Source: Planctomycetota bacterium (GTDB taxonomy: Bacteria; Planctomycetota; MHYJ01; JACQXL01; JACQZI01). From it: a stretch of 64,000 nt of DNA. Below the pieces are notes generated by a model, which saw only the letters and a program-made list of their open reading frames with translations, was not told the DNA's origin and did not search any database. The translations under genes and the position numbers were made by a program. The stretch is taken from NCBI GenBank assembly GCA_016207825.1, contig JACQZI010000018.1, positions 18,698 to 82,697 on the forward strand. Reading direction: 5' to 3'. Below, piece after piece: positions 18,226-24,683 of the stretch. Positions within the stretch are counted from its first letter, which is position 1, and each line of letters begins with the position of its first letter.

Positions 18226-18468
18226 ATGGCTTTATATGCATTATTGGGGCAGCTTGTCATAATAGGTTGCGCGGCGGCAACCGTGGTGTTTCTTCTTTTG
18301 GCTGAGTCGTCAATTATCTGGAAGATTGTTATTGCGCTTGTCTACTCTTTTTCCTGGAAAACAGAACTCTTTATTCAGACAAGATTCCCCATAGGTTTCC
18401 TTACCCAGATAGGGCTTAGTATTTATTATATTTTATATTATAAATGGTTCCGGGTGAGGGTTAAATAA
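18226..18468 (+). CDS. Small integral membrane protein of unknown function
   Basis: 80 residues with three hydrophobic stretches (about 5-27, 30-46 and 56-72) and a basic C-terminus. It starts 24 bases after the WG-repeat gene, with GGGAAG upstream. No family recognised; coding status is supported by the coherent membrane pattern and operon-like spacing. Confidence 0.5.
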   Translation: MALYALLGQLVIIGCAAATVVFLLLAESSIIWKIVIALVYSFSWKTELFIQTRFPIGFLTQIGLSIYYILYYKWFRVRVK

Positions 18469-18473
18469 ATGAC

Positions 18474-18507
18474 TCCTCGGAGAAATACGAAAAACTCTCC
18501 GAAGAGG
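18474..18507 (+). other. Hairpin between the small membrane protein and SDR genes
   Basis: CTCCTCGGAGA and TCTCCGAAGAG pair with one mismatch around an 11-nt loop. No T-run follows, so it is a possible mRNA processing or attenuating structure rather than a clear terminator. Confidence 0.35.
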
Positions 18508-18528
18508 CAATTAAATATAAATCAATAG

Positions 18529-19245
18529 ATGAAAAAGGCAATTATTATCGGCGCGACCTCCGGCATCGGGAGGGAATTGGCTAAAATCCTATCCCAAAAT
18601 GATTATGTCGTTGGTATCGCCGGCCGGCGGGAGGAATTGCTCTGCGAACTCCAAAAAGAAATCACCGCCAAGACCTACGCCAAACGCATTGATGTTGCCC
18701 AAGCGTCAACCGCCATGAACTCCTTAAAAGAACTGATTAATGACATGGGCGGAATGGATTTGCTGGTTATCAGCGCCGGGACCGGCTATATAAATCCGGA
18801 AGTTGATTGGGAGAAGGAAAAGGAAACTATCGATGTGAATGTTTCCGGCTTTGCGGCGATGGCAAATGTCGGCATCCGGCACTTTTGCCAAGAGGGTTCC
18901 GGGCATCTTGTCGGGATATCCTCGATTGCCGCCCTTAGGGGGAGCGGAGAAGCCCCGTCATATAACGCGTCAAAGGCGTTTATCTCAAACTATCTTGAGG
19001 GGATAAGGAAAAAAACGGCCAAGTTAAAACTGCCGATTACCGTGACGGATATCCAGCCGGGTTTTGTTGATACGGCAATGGCAAAAGGGGAAGGCTTGTT
19101 TTGGGTGGCGACTCCGGCAAAAGCCGCCTCTCAAATATTCCGGGCCATCAAGCGCAAAAGGAAACATGCCTATATCACAAAACGCTGGCGGATTATAGCC
19201 TGGATGCTTAAGATTATGCCGGATTGGATATACAATAGATTATAA
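18529..19245 (+). CDS. Short-chain dehydrogenase/reductase (SDR)
   Basis: 238 residues. The cofactor motif GATSGIGRE (8-16) and the catalytic ISSIAALRGSGEAPSYNASK (Ser, Tyr-xxx-Lys) are complete, as is the NAG-type SAGTGY segment. The last 40 residues are basic with a hydrophobic helix, as in membrane-associated SDRs acting on lipids. Substrate unknown. There is no strong ribosome site; the gene follows a hairpin. Confidence 0.88.
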   Translation: MKKAIIIGATSGIGRELAKILSQNDYVVGIAGRREELLCELQKEITAKTYAKRIDVAQASTAMNSLKELINDMGGMDLLVISAGTGYINPEVDWEKEKETIDVNVSGFAAMANVGIRHFCQEGSGHLVGISSIAALRGSGEAPSYNASKAFISNYLEGIRKKTAKLKLPITVTDIQPGFVDTAMAKGEGLFWVATPAKAASQIFRAIKRKRKHAYITKRWRIIAWMLKIMPDWIYNRL

Positions 19246-19291
19246 AGTAGATGGAAGCGGTGTGTTTCGGCGGTGAATAATCAGAACCAAT

Positions 19292-19326
19292 AAAAAAAGG
19301 GGCGACCCGATTTCTCGAATCGCCCC
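19292..19326 (-). terminator. Rho-independent terminator of the 19349-20143 gene
   Basis: On the minus strand GGGGCGA (19326-19320) pairs with TCGCCCC (19305-19299), with an inner TCGAGAAATCGG fold, followed directly by a run of seven T. It lies 22 bases beyond the stop codon of the minus-strand gene. The clearest intrinsic terminator in the window. Confidence 0.85.
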
Positions 19327-19348
19327 AATTTCGACCACATCTGGCATA

Positions 19349-20143
19349 TCAGACTTGACTGACTTGAACCTCAAGCCACAAATCATCCTTGTCCATGACG
19401 TAATCTATGCGGGATGCCCCGCCGGTCGTGAAGGAATCCAACCCTAACGCCGGGTCAATGAACCCTTGGACGAGTTCATTGGTCAGGTTGTTCTGGGCAG
19501 TGATTACCGCAGGCGAAAAGTTCGCCCGGATAATCGCCGCTCCAGCCTGAATCAGCCGCTGGGTAAGAGCTGCCTTCAAAGCCGCCCTCTTTTTGGTCTT
19601 GGTTACCAGGAACGGTCCGCCTTCAAGCACCTTGTCGGCATTCCGTAACTTACCCACGACCAACTGGTCGCCTACCAGCCAGCAAGAAGCAATCGGTGCC
19701 GGCCCGAGTTCCTCAATCTTGATTCCGGTAAACGGCAATGACCGTTTAGCCGTACCCCGAGAGAATTCCTCGCGTGCCAGGTCAACCAATTCCTTATACC
19801 GCTTGGCAGAAACACCATCCACCGTGGCGAAGACCCAATCCAGGGCTTCCTTATAATCAATATAAGAATCCCTGACATTAGCTCCCTGCTTGTTGATGAT
19901 ATCGCCTGAATCCAAGCCGGCCTCACTGGTAAAGCTGGGATTAACGAAAGGCGCAAACTTATCCGTAGAAGGCTTTGCCAGTTTGGACTGGTAAGTTTCT
20001 TCGTTCGGAATCATAGTTTGCCTTTTCTCGTTAATGCGTTCGGCGTTGAGTTTCAAGCCTTCCGCCCATTGCGCGATGACGCGCGCCGGAGCGCTGGCCC
20101 GAAAGTCCACCGCCAACCTTACGTGACTTCTGATTATACTCAT
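19349..20143 (-). CDS. Protein of unknown function
   Basis: 264 residues from ATG 20143, which has a perfect AGGAGG 8 nt upstream; a TTG three codons earlier is less likely. The protein is soluble, alpha/beta in character, without signal or membrane segment, and contains repeated Ala/Lys-rich helices (KKRAALKAALTQRLIQAGAA). No family recognised. The strong ribosome site and strong terminator show a well-expressed single-gene unit. A palindrome at 20165-20209 lies in its leader. Confidence 0.7.
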   Translation of the reverse strand: MSIIRSHVRLAVDFRASAPARVIAQWAEGLKLNAERINEKRQTMIPNEETYQSKLAKPSTDKFAPFVNPSFTSEAGLDSGDIINKQGANVRDSYIDYKEALDWVFATVDGVSAKRYKELVDLAREEFSRGTAKRSLPFTGIKIEELGPAPIASCWLVGDQLVVGKLRNADKVLEGGPFLVTKTKKRAALKAALTQRLIQAGAAIIRANFSPAVITAQNNLTNELVQGFIDPALGLDSFTTGGASRIDYVMDKDDLWLEVQVSQV

Positions 20144-20164
20144 TTTTCTCACCTCCTTTCCATG

Positions 20165-20209
20165 CCCTGAACCTGAGTCCCGATTACTATCGGGATGAAT
20201 GGTTCAGGG
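20165..20209. repeat. Nested palindrome upstream of 20143
   Basis: CCCTGAACC (20165-20173) pairs with GGTTCAGGG (20201-20209), and inside it TCCCGAT (20178-20184) pairs with ATCGGGA (20189-20195). The inner motif resembles palindromic phrases at 38528-38545 and 38770-38790. It may act on the mRNA leader of the minus gene or be a mobile palindromic repeat. Confidence 0.6.
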
Positions 20210-20360
20210 TGAGCTGACCGTTTGATTTATTTGCTCCGGATAGGCACGGTCTTAACCTTTCCGGAGTAACCATCTGCCGGAATGCCTTCCCCTCACTTGC
20301 TTGGCCAGAGTAAGTATGGGGGCGCTTCGACAATCCTGATGAGCAGGTGGATTTTTACTA

Positions 20361-20389
20361 TTGACTTATTCCGTTGTTTTTGTTATCCT
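20361..20389 (+). promoter_or_regulatory. sigma-70-type promoter without an obvious large gene
   Basis: TTGACT (20361-20366), exactly 17 nt, TATCCT (20384-20389). The predicted start of transcription (about 20396) coincides with an ATG. Confidence 0.45.
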
Positions 20390-20395
20390 TTGCTT

Positions 20396-20491
20396 ATGAT
20401 GTTTTTGTCTTCCCCCGGCACCATCTACTTACCAAGTGGGGACAGAAAAGGCCGGTTTTTAGCTGAAATCGTAAAAAACTTGGTTTTATAA
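20396..20491 (+). CDS. Candidate leaderless small protein (31 aa)
   Basis: Two successive ATGs at 20396 and 20399 lie 7 nt after the -10 box of the promoter at 20361, the same geometry as several known genes of this window. The frame encodes 31 residues (MMFLSSPGTIYLPSG followed by a basic segment and KNLVL). It is followed by two further short GTG frames, each led by AAGGAG at 5-nt spacing (GTG 20516 to 20602, and GTG 20566 to 20676). No homologue is known to me; this could equally be a transcribed non-coding leader. Confidence 0.25.
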   Translation: MMFLSSPGTIYLPSGDRKGRFLAEIVKNLVL

Positions 20492-20663
20492 CTTTCTGAT
20501 AAATAAGGAGTTATAGTGGAATATCAAGATTTTTATTTTTTATTTGGTACCGCTAAGGAGAACCAGTGCCAAAAAAGACTGATTTTCGTTATAACTTATT
20601 GATTTATATAGGAAAGGGACGAAAATTGGGGGTACCGCCCCCACCCCCACCCTTATCAAAGGC

Positions 20664-20883
20664 TGGGTATGTATAAACCAGGCGCTGGCTGTATATAAAT
20701 CAGGGCTTGGCTATATGTAAATCAGGCGTTGGGCATATATAAATCAGACCCTGAGTATATATAAGTCAGGGTTTGGGTATGTATAAATCAGGATTTGGAT
20801 ATATATATACCAAGTTTTGGGTATATGTAAATCAGGACTTGGGTCTATATAAATCAGGGTTCGCGTATATATAAATCAGGGTT
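20664..20883 (+). repeat. Tandem array of ten 22-bp degenerate repeats
   Basis: Ten units of exactly 22 bp run without spacers from 20664 to 20883. The consensus is TGGGTATATATAAATCAGGG plus two variable bases; the AT-rich core TATATAAATCAGG is best kept. Because 22 is not a multiple of 3, the array does not code. It is close to two helical turns, so each unit would present the same face of DNA. It lies 39 bp before the echoed gene start at 20923. It might be a protein-binding array (iteron-like), a promoter-like AT tract array, or a recombination product. Confidence 0.85.
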
Positions 20884-20922
20884 TGGACTGAAGGATGTAA
20901 CCAAAATAAGGAGGCGAAAATT

Positions 20923-20988
20923 ATGAAAGGGCAAAGATGGAATATCAGGATAGGCACACGGACGACACCTTGCCCCGTTAGAGATTAA
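20923..20988 (+). pseudogene. Echoed 5' end of the sigma-like gene, interrupted by a GIY-YIG element
   Basis: The frame starts after AAGGAGG and encodes a peptide whose GQRW-IRIGTRTTP core matches the start of the gene at 21271. After ACGACACC (ending 20969) the frame runs into the element and stops at 20986. Beyond the element, from 21238, the sequence resumes GAGAAAACAATC, the continuation seen in the intact gene at 21316. Even repaired, the copy would stop after about 25 codons, so it was a fragment or leader peptide before the insertion. Confidence 0.65.
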
Positions 20989-21237
20989 GTTTATGTATTA
21001 AGAAGTATTAAAGATGGGAAATGGTATACCGGTTATACTGAAGATTTACGGAAACGCTTCAAAGAGCATAATGATAACAGAGTTATTACAACAAAAGGTA
21101 GAGGTCATTTTGAATTAATCTATTATGAGGGATGCCTAAACAAGTATGATGCTTTGGTTCGAGAGAAGTACTTAAAAACAGGGATGGGAAACGCTATCTC
21201 AAAAACCGCTTGAAGCGTTTCCTATCTCTAACGGGGC
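20970..21237 (+). mobile_element. GIY-YIG mobile element with 14-bp terminal inverted repeats
   Basis: GCCCCGTTAGAGAT (20972-20985) and ATCTCTAACGGGGC (21224-21237) are perfect inverted repeats. They enclose one decayed GIY-YIG nuclease frame and nothing else, about 268 bp in all. The paralogous start at 21271 gives the empty site ACGACACC/GAGAAAAC, so both junctions can be fixed; no target duplication is evident. The structure suggests a minimal homing-type element. I believe similar CCCCGTTAGA-flanked GIY-YIG frames occur in other candidate-phylum genomes, but that needs a search. Confidence 0.65.
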
Positions 21238-21243
21238 GAGAAA
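20989..21243 (+). pseudogene. GIY-YIG endonuclease family protein, decayed
   Basis: Translation from 20989 gives VYVLRSIKDGKWYTGYTEDL, then RKRFKEHN, a KGRGHFELIYYEG segment and ALVREKYLKTGMG, the full small GIY-YIG fold of about 80 residues. The start is lost: TAA (20986-20988) stands where the initial Met-Tyr-Tyr would be. Near 21187-21192 one A is missing, so the frame ends early instead of reading KRYLKNRLKRFLSLTG in the next frame. The gene is therefore dead, while its terminal repeats are intact. Confidence 0.75.
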
Positions 21244-21270
21244 ACAATCGGCCCCGGAAAGGAGATAGCG

Positions 21271-21987
21271 ATGGGTCAGCGTTGGCAGATTAGAATAGGG
21301 ACACGGACGACACCGAGAAAACAATCCGCCATCAAAGCGGCGCGCGAAGGCCGGATGCTCACGAGGCACTGGGATTACGTCAAGCCGATTTATATCGCCT
21401 CGCTTTACCGTCCTTTACAGGATATTTTGCCGAGGGCGATTCCTTCCAATGACCTTGCGCAATTTGCCGAGGAATGTATTGAGGACGCGTTTGTTAGAAT
21501 CAAGGAATACGAGGAAGGCAGGTATAAATTCCGCACCTTTCTGGTACAGAAAGTGGTTTTCCCCCGGCTGGCGGAATTCATCAGAGGCCGCAAGAACCGG
21601 CATGATAAACTGCCGGATGAAAATGAGCTATACTCTTTAGCACGGATGAATGATTTTAGCGGCGACTTCCGTTATCACGCCCTAAAGCAATTCGTGGATG
21701 AAGCTTTGCGGGAACTCAAGAAAGACAACGAAGTGCAATATGAAGTGGTTGTCAGGAAGATTTACCGGGATATGCAGCAAGGCGAGATATACAAGGAACT
21801 AAAGGACCAATACACCTTGAGTTTAAACTCGGCTGATGCTGTCAAGAAGGCGAATCAGCGCGGATTGGAGAAACTCAAACATTACTTGCGTGAGATTTAT
21901 AAACGTGGTAAATATGTGGATAAGGAACGGCCGTTACAGAAATGGTTTTTGGCGAGATTGAGGGCGGAGACGACTGCTAAAAAGTAG
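21271..21987 (+). CDS. Divergent sigma-70-like protein
   Basis: 238 residues led by AAAGGAG. The middle (about 45-115) resembles sigma region 2, with a helical ECIEDAFVRIKEYEEGRYKF and RTFLVQKVVFPRLAEFIRGR. The segment at about 150-215 (VVRKIYRDMQQGEIYKELK, then a helix) resembles region 4. The basic N-terminal 25 residues (GQRWQIRIGTRTTPRKQSA) are an added module. The assignment is by pattern; other helix-turn-helix functions are possible. It precedes a diguanylate cyclase and a Ser/Thr kinase on the same strand, a grouping that suggests a signalling unit. Confidence 0.55.
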   Translation: MGQRWQIRIGTRTTPRKQSAIKAAREGRMLTRHWDYVKPIYIASLYRPLQDILPRAIPSNDLAQFAEECIEDAFVRIKEYEEGRYKFRTFLVQKVVFPRLAEFIRGRKNRHDKLPDENELYSLARMNDFSGDFRYHALKQFVDEALRELKKDNEVQYEVVVRKIYRDMQQGEIYKELKDQYTLSLNSADAVKKANQRGLEKLKHYLREIYKRGKYVDKERPLQKWFLARLRAETTAKK

Positions 21988-22052
21988 AGAAGAGTAGGCA
22001 GTAGCCATGAGAAGGAAGGATAAATTATGAGAAAGTTATCGTTAGCTTGTTT

Positions 22053-22148
22053 ACTTTGCGCCTTTGCGGTGAATATTAGCTTATGTTAGAAATATCCGGC
22101 CCCAGATGTGCGCCGGGGCAGGCGCATCCGGAAAGAAATAGAATCTGA
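22053..22148 (+). repeat. Dispersed phrase and echoed 5' end of the kinase gene with an inserted palindrome
   Basis: 22053-22073 is the reverse complement of the ACCGCAAAGGCGCAAAG-type phrase. From ATG 22083, ATGTTAGAAATA and then CGCATCCGGAAA (22123-22134) match the start of the kinase gene at 23089. Between the two matching blocks sits a palindrome (GTGCGCC/GGCGCA around 22108-22127). The small frame ends at 22148. This is either a remnant of a second kinase gene or a duplicated leader. Confidence 0.5.
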
Positions 22149-22159
22149 AAGGGAATTTA

Positions 22160-23008
22160 ATGGGCTCAAAAGAATATAGCGGCAAACCATATAAGTTGTT
22201 CTGGATAATATTGGGGACGGCTTTGATTCCGTCTCTCTGGGTAATCGATTACCTTGCGGGCCCTGATATTGCAATGTTGATATTTTACCTGGTTCCTATC
22301 TTCATATTCACTTGGTTTGTCGGATGGTGGAGCGGTATGTTGATTTCTTTCCTGAGCGCGGTATTATGGCTGACCGTTGATATGATTACCAGCCCGGCTT
22401 ATGTCAGCTTTGAACATGATTATTTGGACACGGCCATACAATTAGCCTTCTTTTTTATCACCGTTTCGGTTTTAACCATCCTGAGAGTAACCATCGAACG
22501 GGAGAAAAAGTTAGCCCGGATTGACCCTTTGACCGGTATTGCTAATGGAAGATATTTTTTAGAGCAAGTTCAAATTGAATTGTATAAGGCCAATCGGTAT
22601 CACTATCCCATCAGCCTGGCATACCTTGATGTGGATAATTTTAAAGATGTTAATGATACTTTCGGGCATAGTGTCGGGAATACCACTTTGCGGATAGTGG
22701 CGGAGACGATGAAACAGAACGTCAGGCTAAGCGACACTGTTGCCCGGTTGGGCGGCGATGAATTTGCCATCCTCCTGCCGCAGACCGATAGCCACCAGGC
22801 AATGCTTGCAATAGATAAGCTGCAAAAGGTCCTTTTAGGGGAAATGCAGAAAAACCGGTGGCTTGTGACATTCAGCATCGGCTTGATTAGCTGTCCCACT
22901 CCGCCGTTTTCGGTCGATGCGATGCTAAAAAAGGCGGATGAATTGATGTATTCCGTAAAGAACAGCGGCAAGAATATGATAAAGCAAGAGACCTTTACGG
23001 ATAAGTAA
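22160..23008 (+). CDS. Membrane diguanylate cyclase (GGDEF)
   Basis: 282 residues. Four hydrophobic helices (about 13-110) form an unassigned membrane sensor. The GGDEF domain follows, with LTGIANGRYFLEQ, LDVDNFKDVNDTFGHSVGN and an intact GGDEF at 198-202. An RxxD inhibitory site (R189-D192) lies five residues before it, so c-di-GMP product feedback is expected. It should make c-di-GMP, which in a cell with type IV pili may control attachment. It lies between an echoed kinase start (22083) and the kinase itself (23089). Confidence 0.92.
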   Translation: MGSKEYSGKPYKLFWIILGTALIPSLWVIDYLAGPDIAMLIFYLVPIFIFTWFVGWWSGMLISFLSAVLWLTVDMITSPAYVSFEHDYLDTAIQLAFFFITVSVLTILRVTIEREKKLARIDPLTGIANGRYFLEQVQIELYKANRYHYPISLAYLDVDNFKDVNDTFGHSVGNTTLRIVAETMKQNVRLSDTVARLGGDEFAILLPQTDSHQAMLAIDKLQKVLLGEMQKNRWLVTFSIGLISCPTPPFSVDAMLKKADELMYSVKNSGKNMIKQETFTDK

Positions 23009-23088
23009 ATTATTTTATTCCGTGTCCCAGGGGGTTTAACTTTAATCTGTGAAATCTGTCCCTAAAAGGAGGCCGCAGGCTCTGCCTT

Positions 23089-24633
23089 ATGTTAGAAATA
23101 CCCGACCGCATCCGGAAAAAGATTAAAGGCTACAGCAAGCCCCAAAAGGTCTTCCGCACCAATTCGGAGCATATTCTCTGCTGGAAAACTACCAGGTTGG
23201 AAGATAAAAACCAGGCAGTGATTAAACTCTTTGATTGGGAAGTAACCGAGCAAATCAAGGCGGAGTATAAGGCAATCGTTGCCATTAAGAAGATAACCCA
23301 TAAGAATCTTGTTAGGGTTTATGATATTAAAGAGGATGAAGAACTCGGACTTTATTATGTTATGGAGTATTGGGGTGAAGATTTAAGGGAATCCTTTAAA
23401 TATCTTCCACGTCAGGAACAGACAATTGACATCATTAAACAAGTATTAGAAGGATTATCTGAATTACACAAAAAGGTCGGCCCGCATCGTGATATCAAGC
23501 CGGAGAATATATTTATTAAAGACGGGCAGGTTAAGATTGGTGATTATGGATTGGTTAAGTCCAAACGGTTTGTGACGGAACTGACCACTGTTGCCGGCAC
23601 GCACGGCTATATGGCACCGGAAGTGCTGGCGGGTAAACCCTATGATGAACGGTGTGATATATATTCTACAGGGATAGTTCTATTGGAGTTATTGACCGGA
23701 CAAAGAGATAACACGAATCTCACGAATAGAGACAAATTAACACGAATAATATTAAAAGCAGTAGATAAAAATCCTGGTAAACGATACCAAACAGCAGAAG
23801 AATTTATTGGGGTACTTTCTCACCACAAAGACGCAAAGGACACAGAGATAATTCCAGCCATTAATAAAAGAAAGCGGAAACACAAACGAAATGAACCCAT
23901 TGTTTTAGGGTTAGCAAGAGGCGGGGAAGATTTACCTGTCAAGGAACAACCTGAAGATATTTTGGTTAAAACGCTTCTAAGCAGGTTTGAAGAATTACAA
24001 ACTGGTTCGGAAACAAATAAGATTTTAGAAGTGGGAAATGAATTGCTTTCCAGGTTTGCGTCAATGCAAGGACTAAAATATCAAGAGGTTTATATAAGGA
24101 ATATCACTCTTGTTTTGGCTAAAATTAACTATGAAATAGGCAATTTTAAGAAAGCTGAACAATTATATCAAAAATGCTATGCTTTGGATGTAAAACTATT
24201 CGGAGAATACACTGGGCCGTCAATATTTGATTTATGCTGGCTTGGAAATAGTTATCTAAAGCAGAAACGCTGGGAATTAGCCATACAGAATTACCTACTT
24301 GCCCAGCAAAGCGTTGAGAAGCATGATGATTCAAAGGAGGAGAAAAATAGTTTAGCGATTATATTAAACAATCTGGCAACAACGTATTATTTATGGGGAA
24401 AGAAAGATATTGCACAACGGTTATACCAAAAGACTCAAGAACAACTGCGCGAAAATCAACCTGATGACACTATTGCGGTAATTTTATATAACCTTGCTTT
24501 GACCTATTCAGCGATGGGGAATGAGTCAGCCGCCGAGCCGTTATATAAACAGGCGCTGGAGATTGCCGCCAAAACCATGAAGCCGGATGACGAGAGATTG
24601 GCGATAATCCGGGGCGCGGCAAGTAAGGGTTGA
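23089..24633 (+). CDS. Ser/Thr protein kinase with C-terminal TPR region
   Basis: 514 residues, no membrane segment. The kinase core (about 20-250) has the ATP-site Lys46 (AVIKLF), HRDIKPEN (133-140), GDYGLVK in place of DFG (152-154) and MAPE (175-178). The glycine-rich loop is not recognisable (FRTNSEHILCWKTT). Residues about 340-505 form TPR repeats ending AAEPLYKQALEIA. Two low-complexity segments, residues 207-220 and 245-253, are encoded by dispersed phrases (CACGAAT type at 23710-23747 and ACCACAAAGACGCAAAGGA type at 23821-23847) and look like in-frame insertions. Substrates are unknown; the neighbouring sigma-like protein and cyclase are candidates. Confidence 0.85.
   Translation: MLEIPDRIRKKIKGYSKPQKVFRTNSEHILCWKTTRLEDKNQAVIKLFDWEVTEQIKAEYKAIVAIKKITHKNLVRVYDIKEDEELGLYYVMEYWGEDLRESFKYLPRQEQTIDIIKQVLEGLSELHKKVGPHRDIKPENIFIKDGQVKIGDYGLVKSKRFVTELTTVAGTHGYMAPEVLAGKPYDERCDIYSTGIVLLELLTGQRDNTNLTNRDKLTRIILKAVDKNPGKRYQTAEEFIGVLSHHKDAKDTEIIPAINKRKRKHKRNEPIVLGLARGGEDLPVKEQPEDILVKTLLSRFEELQTGSETNKILEVGNELLSRFASMQGLKYQEVYIRNITLVLAKINYEIGNFKKAEQLYQKCYALDVKLFGEYTGPSIFDLCWLGNSYLKQKRWELAIQNYLLAQQSVEKHDDSKEEKNSLAIILNNLATTYYLWGKKDIAQRLYQKTQEQLRENQPDDTIAVILYNLALTYSAMGNESAAEPLYKQALEIAAKTMKPDDERLAIIRGAASKG
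23710..23847 (+). repeat. Two dispersed phrases inside the kinase coding sequence
   Basis: 23710-23747 consists of three CACGAAT phrases and matches the intergenic tract at 17055-17081. 23821-23847 begins CACCACAAAGACGCAAAGGA and matches 16986-17002 and, reversed, 22053-22073. Both keep the reading frame. Confidence 0.6.
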
Positions 24634-24639
24634 TTATAT

Positions 24640-24668
24640 TTGCTTTTCGGGCAGGATGAACGTATATT
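24640..24668 (+). promoter_or_regulatory. promoter of the lnt-mreBCD gene run
   Basis: TTGCTT (24640-24645), 17 nt, TATATT (24663-24668). The predicted transcript starts about 9 nt before ATG 24684. Confidence 0.45.
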
Positions 24669-24683
24669 AAGCCTCTTATAACA

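Noticed and set aside
19349-20143. Phage or conjugative origin for the unknown 264-residue protein
   Set aside because: No phage or plasmid genes are nearby, and nothing in the protein points to one.
20664-20883. CRISPR-like array
   Set aside because: The units are contiguous 22-mers with no unique spacers, conservation is partial in every unit, and no cas genes are near.
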